From contig JANBPU010000145.1 in NCBI GenBank assembly GCA_027575805.1, positions 1 to 42,002 on the forward strand: a stretch of DNA of 42,002 bases. The letters run 5' to 3'. Below, piece by piece: positions 39,721 through 42,002 of this stretch. The stretch is from Mycoemilia scoparia. Taxonomy: Eukaryota; Kickxellomycota; Kickxellomycetes; Kickxellales; Kickxellaceae. The translations under genes and the position numbers were made by a program. Below the pieces are notes generated by a model. The model ran no database searches. It was not told where the DNA came from and worked only from the letters and a program-made list of their open reading frames with translations. Position 1 is the first letter of the stretch, and each line of letters begins with the position of its first letter.

Positions 39721-41401
39721 AGAACAGTATCAGAGCTTTGACTATGAGGATAGCAATATTAGTAGCGGTAGTGGGATACCTCAGTTTAATGACCATGTGT
39801 ATGCGCCAATAAGCCAAAGAGACAACAATAACAGCAGCAACGAGTCTAGAAGCAGGAGGAGCAATGGTGGCGGTCGCATTAATGACACGAGTCATTTGAA
39901 TTTCCCATCCACATCTGCAACAAGCACACTGGGCGACGACAAATACGATGAAAGGGGTGGTGGCGATTACTACCTTGAAGGCAACGACGATCATTATGAT
40001 AGCACCCGCCGTGACGATACCAGGTATTCGTTCGAAAGTAGCGAGTTCAGTGAAATCCAAGTTGATGATGACGACCAACAGCGGCACACTCGAAGGGGTG
40101 CTAACAACAGAGGGCGCAGCAGCAGCACCTTTCAGAAATCACTCGAGTATCTTCCAGCATCACTTCATAGCGGTGCGTCAAAACTGGCCAGCTTCTTTAA
40201 CCTGACCAACGCGATTGTGGGGGCAGGCGTTATCGGCTTACCCTATGCGGTTGAGCAGTCCGGATTCCTAGTTGGGATTACCCTTATAGTCACATTAGCA
40301 TATGCTGTCAACTGGACTTTGCGGTTACTGGCCTACAGTTCTAAAATGTCGAGCCAAAATACATATCAAGATCTGGTGGGCCATTGTTTCGGATCCTGGG
40401 GATTGGCCGTCAACTCTTTCTTTCAGTTCACTATGGCATTTGGTGGGATGGCTTCATTCATTGTAATTGTTGGCGATACATTGCCCCACGTCCTTTCATC
40501 GCTTTTACCATCAGTCGCTGATACTGGGTTCGGAGGATTTTTGTTCTCTCGCCGAGTCATAATATTCCTGTTTGTTGTGTGTTTGGCCTATCCCCTATCG
40601 CTATACAGAAATATTGGCTCGTTGGCAAAAACTAGTGCGTTTGCTGTGGTCGCAATGCTAACAATAATCATATCGGTACTTATTGAAGGACCACGGATTG
40701 ATACCGAATACCGACCAGACCCTGGTGCACCCATAAAACTCTTTGGAACTGGATTTTTCGAATCAGTAGGAGTCATCACTTTTGCATTTGTTTGTCACCA
40801 CAACAGTTTTATGATCTATGGGTCGCTCAAAAAACCAACCCTAAACCGGTATTTCGATGTGGTTTTGTGGGCCTCGGTATTTGCCTGTGTCGTCAGTCTA
40901 ACCATTGGGATGGGTGGCTACTTAATATTCAAAGACAAGACCCGAGGAAATATTCTAACAAACTTTCCGACCGACAACTTTTTGATCAATGTTGCCCGAT
41001 TCTTGTTTGCTTTAAACATGATAACCACATTCCCACTCGAAACATTTGTAGCTCGCGAAGTCATTGAAAGTCTGATAACCAAACCTAACACTGAATTTTC
41101 TCTGAAACGACATGTGATAATCACTACTGCCCTATGTTTGCCTGCCTTAATTATTGGTGAGGTGGTTTGCGATCTGGGATTCTTGCTTGAAATCACTGGT
41201 GGACTTTCAGCTTCGACTTTGGCTTTTATTTTACCGGCTGCTTGTTACCTTAAATTGGCTTCGGGTCCTTTATGGCATTGGTCCAAAGTTCCCCATTGGC
41301 TATGTATAGTATTCGGATTCGTTGTTATGATACTTTCTACAGTCTTGGCTATTGTCAAGGCATCAAAAAATACTCATAAAGCTGGTAGTTGTTGGAACTA
41401 G
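39704..41401 (+). CDS. AAAP-family amino-acid transporter (vacuolar AVT-like)
   Basis: Proton-coupled amino-acid carrier of the Aa_trans/SLC38 family, probably in the vacuolar membrane as fungal AVT proteins are. Single exon, 565 aa. Residues 1-155 are a hydrophilic, Ser/Asn/Asp/Arg-rich N-terminal extension. The carrier domain then starts SKLASFFNLTNAIVGAGVIG (159-178) with the family's first broken helix (GAGVIGLPYA). About eleven membrane segments follow, including GFLVGITLIVTLAYAVNWTL, FGGMASFIVIVGDTLPHVL, RVIIFLFVVCLAYPLSLYRN, FFESVGVITFAFVCHHNSF (the conserved F-x-F-x-C-H segment), VVLWASVFACVVSLTIGMGG, FLFALNMITTFPLETFVARE and a terminal VPHWLCIVFGFVVMILST. It most resembles the AVT2 branch by eye. 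Direction and substrates are not readable. Its start is preceded by an overlapping uORF. Confidence 0.93.
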   Translation: MGKSGEEQYQSFDYEDSNISSGSGIPQFNDHVYAPISQRDNNNSSNESRSRRSNGGGRINDTSHLNFPSTSATSTLGDDKYDERGGGDYYLEGNDDHYDSTRRDDTRYSFESSEFSEIQVDDDDQQRHTRRGANNRGRSSSTFQKSLEYLPASLHSGASKLASFFNLTNAIVGAGVIGLPYAVEQSGFLVGITLIVTLAYAVNWTLRLLAYSSKMSSQNTYQDLVGHCFGSWGLAVNSFFQFTMAFGGMASFIVIVGDTLPHVLSSLLPSVADTGFGGFLFSRRVIIFLFVVCLAYPLSLYRNIGSLAKTSAFAVVAMLTIIISVLIEGPRIDTEYRPDPGAPIKLFGTGFFESVGVITFAFVCHHNSFMIYGSLKKPTLNRYFDVVLWASVFACVVSLTIGMGGYLIFKDKTRGNILTNFPTDNFLINVARFLFALNMITTFPLETFVAREVIESLITKPNTEFSLKRHVIITTALCLPALIIGEVVCDLGFLLEITGGLSASTLAFILPAACYLKLASGPLWHWSKVPHWLCIVFGFVVMILSTVLAIVKASKNTHKAGSCWN

Positions 41402-42002
41402 TTAGTAAAGAGAGAGAGAGGTATTTCTTCATCATCATTATTACCATTCTTATTACATACACAAATATTTATTTTCAGCATTTCTTTTTTATCTAAAGCA
41501 TGTTATTTGTGAGATATATTGCCATAGTATAAAAATTATGATTGCTGTTGCTTTCCCCTCCTTCTCTTTTTTGAAATTTGACATAAACCAGCATGGCTAT
41601 ATTGACTATACATTTTCAATATTATATTTTTTCCGTGGTTTCTTTACAACTAAATATATTCATTTACAGTCTATTCACCTCAATATAATAATATTGGATC
41701 AATTATTGTAACGATTTATATGATCAAAGTTCACAATGGTTAGGGCAGAATGGGTCCCCAGGAATTGCATATGGATTGGCTCATGATGGGCCTAAATCAG
41801 AGAGTCCATTTCTTCCTACCAAAGATTCGATTACTAGTGAAATTTTCACATATTAGCTACGGTTTTAAATTCTAAAGAATTCAATAAATAATACAAAGTA
41901 CATTGTGACTTTAGATAATTTTAATGAAATAGTCTTGTTTTGCTATTTGAATGGAATATTTTGAGGATCTCATGCTCTCGTTTCGACATCTATACAGAAG
42001 TA
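41402..42002. other. 3' region of transporter and window end
   Basis: AT-rich sequence, with GAGAGAGAG next to the stop, a family B element (41717-41853) and no gene seen up to the window edge. Confidence 0.5.
41717..41853. repeat. MITE-like element, family B copy 3
   Basis: The left part TATATGATCAAAGTTCACAA, GGGTCCCCAGGAATTGCATA and TGG matches the reverse complement of the right half of 8715-8853. The right end ACTAGTGAAATTTTCACATA corresponds to the inverted left end of that copy (GATTTCACTAG). 137 bp, in the orientation opposite to copy 2. Confidence 0.65.

Noticed and set aside
39689..40087. 132-codon antisense frame at the transporter N-terminus
   Set aside because: Ala/Val/Ile-rich shadow of the Ser/Asn/Asp-coding sense strand.
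1..42002. CRISPR arrays, prokaryotic operons, integrases, secondary-metabolite core genes, virus-derived genes
   Set aside because: I looked for regularly spaced repeats, polyketide/peptide synthetase motifs, reverse transcriptase or transposase motifs and capsid-like genes and saw none. The window is fungal chromosomal DNA.
1..42002. Spliceosomal snRNA, U3, SRP or RNase P RNA genes
   Set aside because: No match to the remembered core motifs (for example the U6 ACAGAGA box region or the U2 branch-recognition region). Covariance-model search would be needed to exclude diverged RNAs.

Overview
This is a nuclear segment of a fungal chromosome. The evidence is spliceosomal introns (GTAAGT/GTATGT donors, TAG acceptors, mostly 58-280 nt), fungal-type genes (RNA14, VPS41, MED7, uricase), a tRNA-Ile(AAU), a dispersed 5S rRNA gene and AT-rich intergenic DNA full of short inverted-repeat elements. 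The overall look (compact intron-bearing genes, dispersed 5S, a tyrosinase with a long disordered tail) fits an early-diverging filamentous fungus (Mucoromycota/Zoopagomycota grade). That placement is an inference and not secure.

Layout: 1-3.6 kb holds one doubtful small spliced gene on the minus strand, then non-coding DNA up to tRNA-Ile (3589-3661). 3.7-7.6 kb is sparse, with one possible 60-aa minus-strand gene. A spliced chorismate-lyase-fold (DUF98-like) gene (7665-8521, +) converges on RNA14 (8960-13199, -). A secreted tyrosinase follows (14221-16227, -). On the plus strand come uricase (18047-19003), NDUFAF3 (19432-20557), a glutathione S-transferase (21436-22038), MED7 (22717-23916) and a peroxisomal acyl-CoA oxidase (25745-27667). 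A 5S rRNA gene (28817-28932, -), a small protein with a cysteine run (29155-29824, -) and VPS41 (31130-34609, -) come next. After about 2.7 kb without a gene there is a peroxisomal FMN-dependent 2-hydroxy-acid oxidase (37293-38760, +), a possible orphan ORF (38967-39317, -) and an AAAP/AVT-type amino-acid transporter (39704-41401, +).

Functionally this is ordinary eukaryotic gene neighbourhood, not an operon or an obvious secondary-metabolite cluster. A recurring theme is peroxide-forming oxidases: uricase, acyl-CoA oxidase and 2-hydroxy-acid oxidase all carry C-terminal peroxisomal-type tripeptides (PKL, SKL, SKL). Vacuolar functions also recur (VPS41 of HOPS and the AVT-like transporter).

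The most informative unlabelled signal is repetitive. Three families of about 90-165 bp elements with terminal inverted repeats (MITE-like) recur across the window: seven clear copies of family A, and three each of families B and C. One A copy sits wholly inside an NDUFAF3 intron, two B copies bracket the DUF98-like gene, and one C copy lies just upstream of the acyl-CoA oxidase TATA box. All exon structures below were worked out by eye from splice signals, reading-frame phase and protein-family resemblance; none has been checked with transcripts or database searches.
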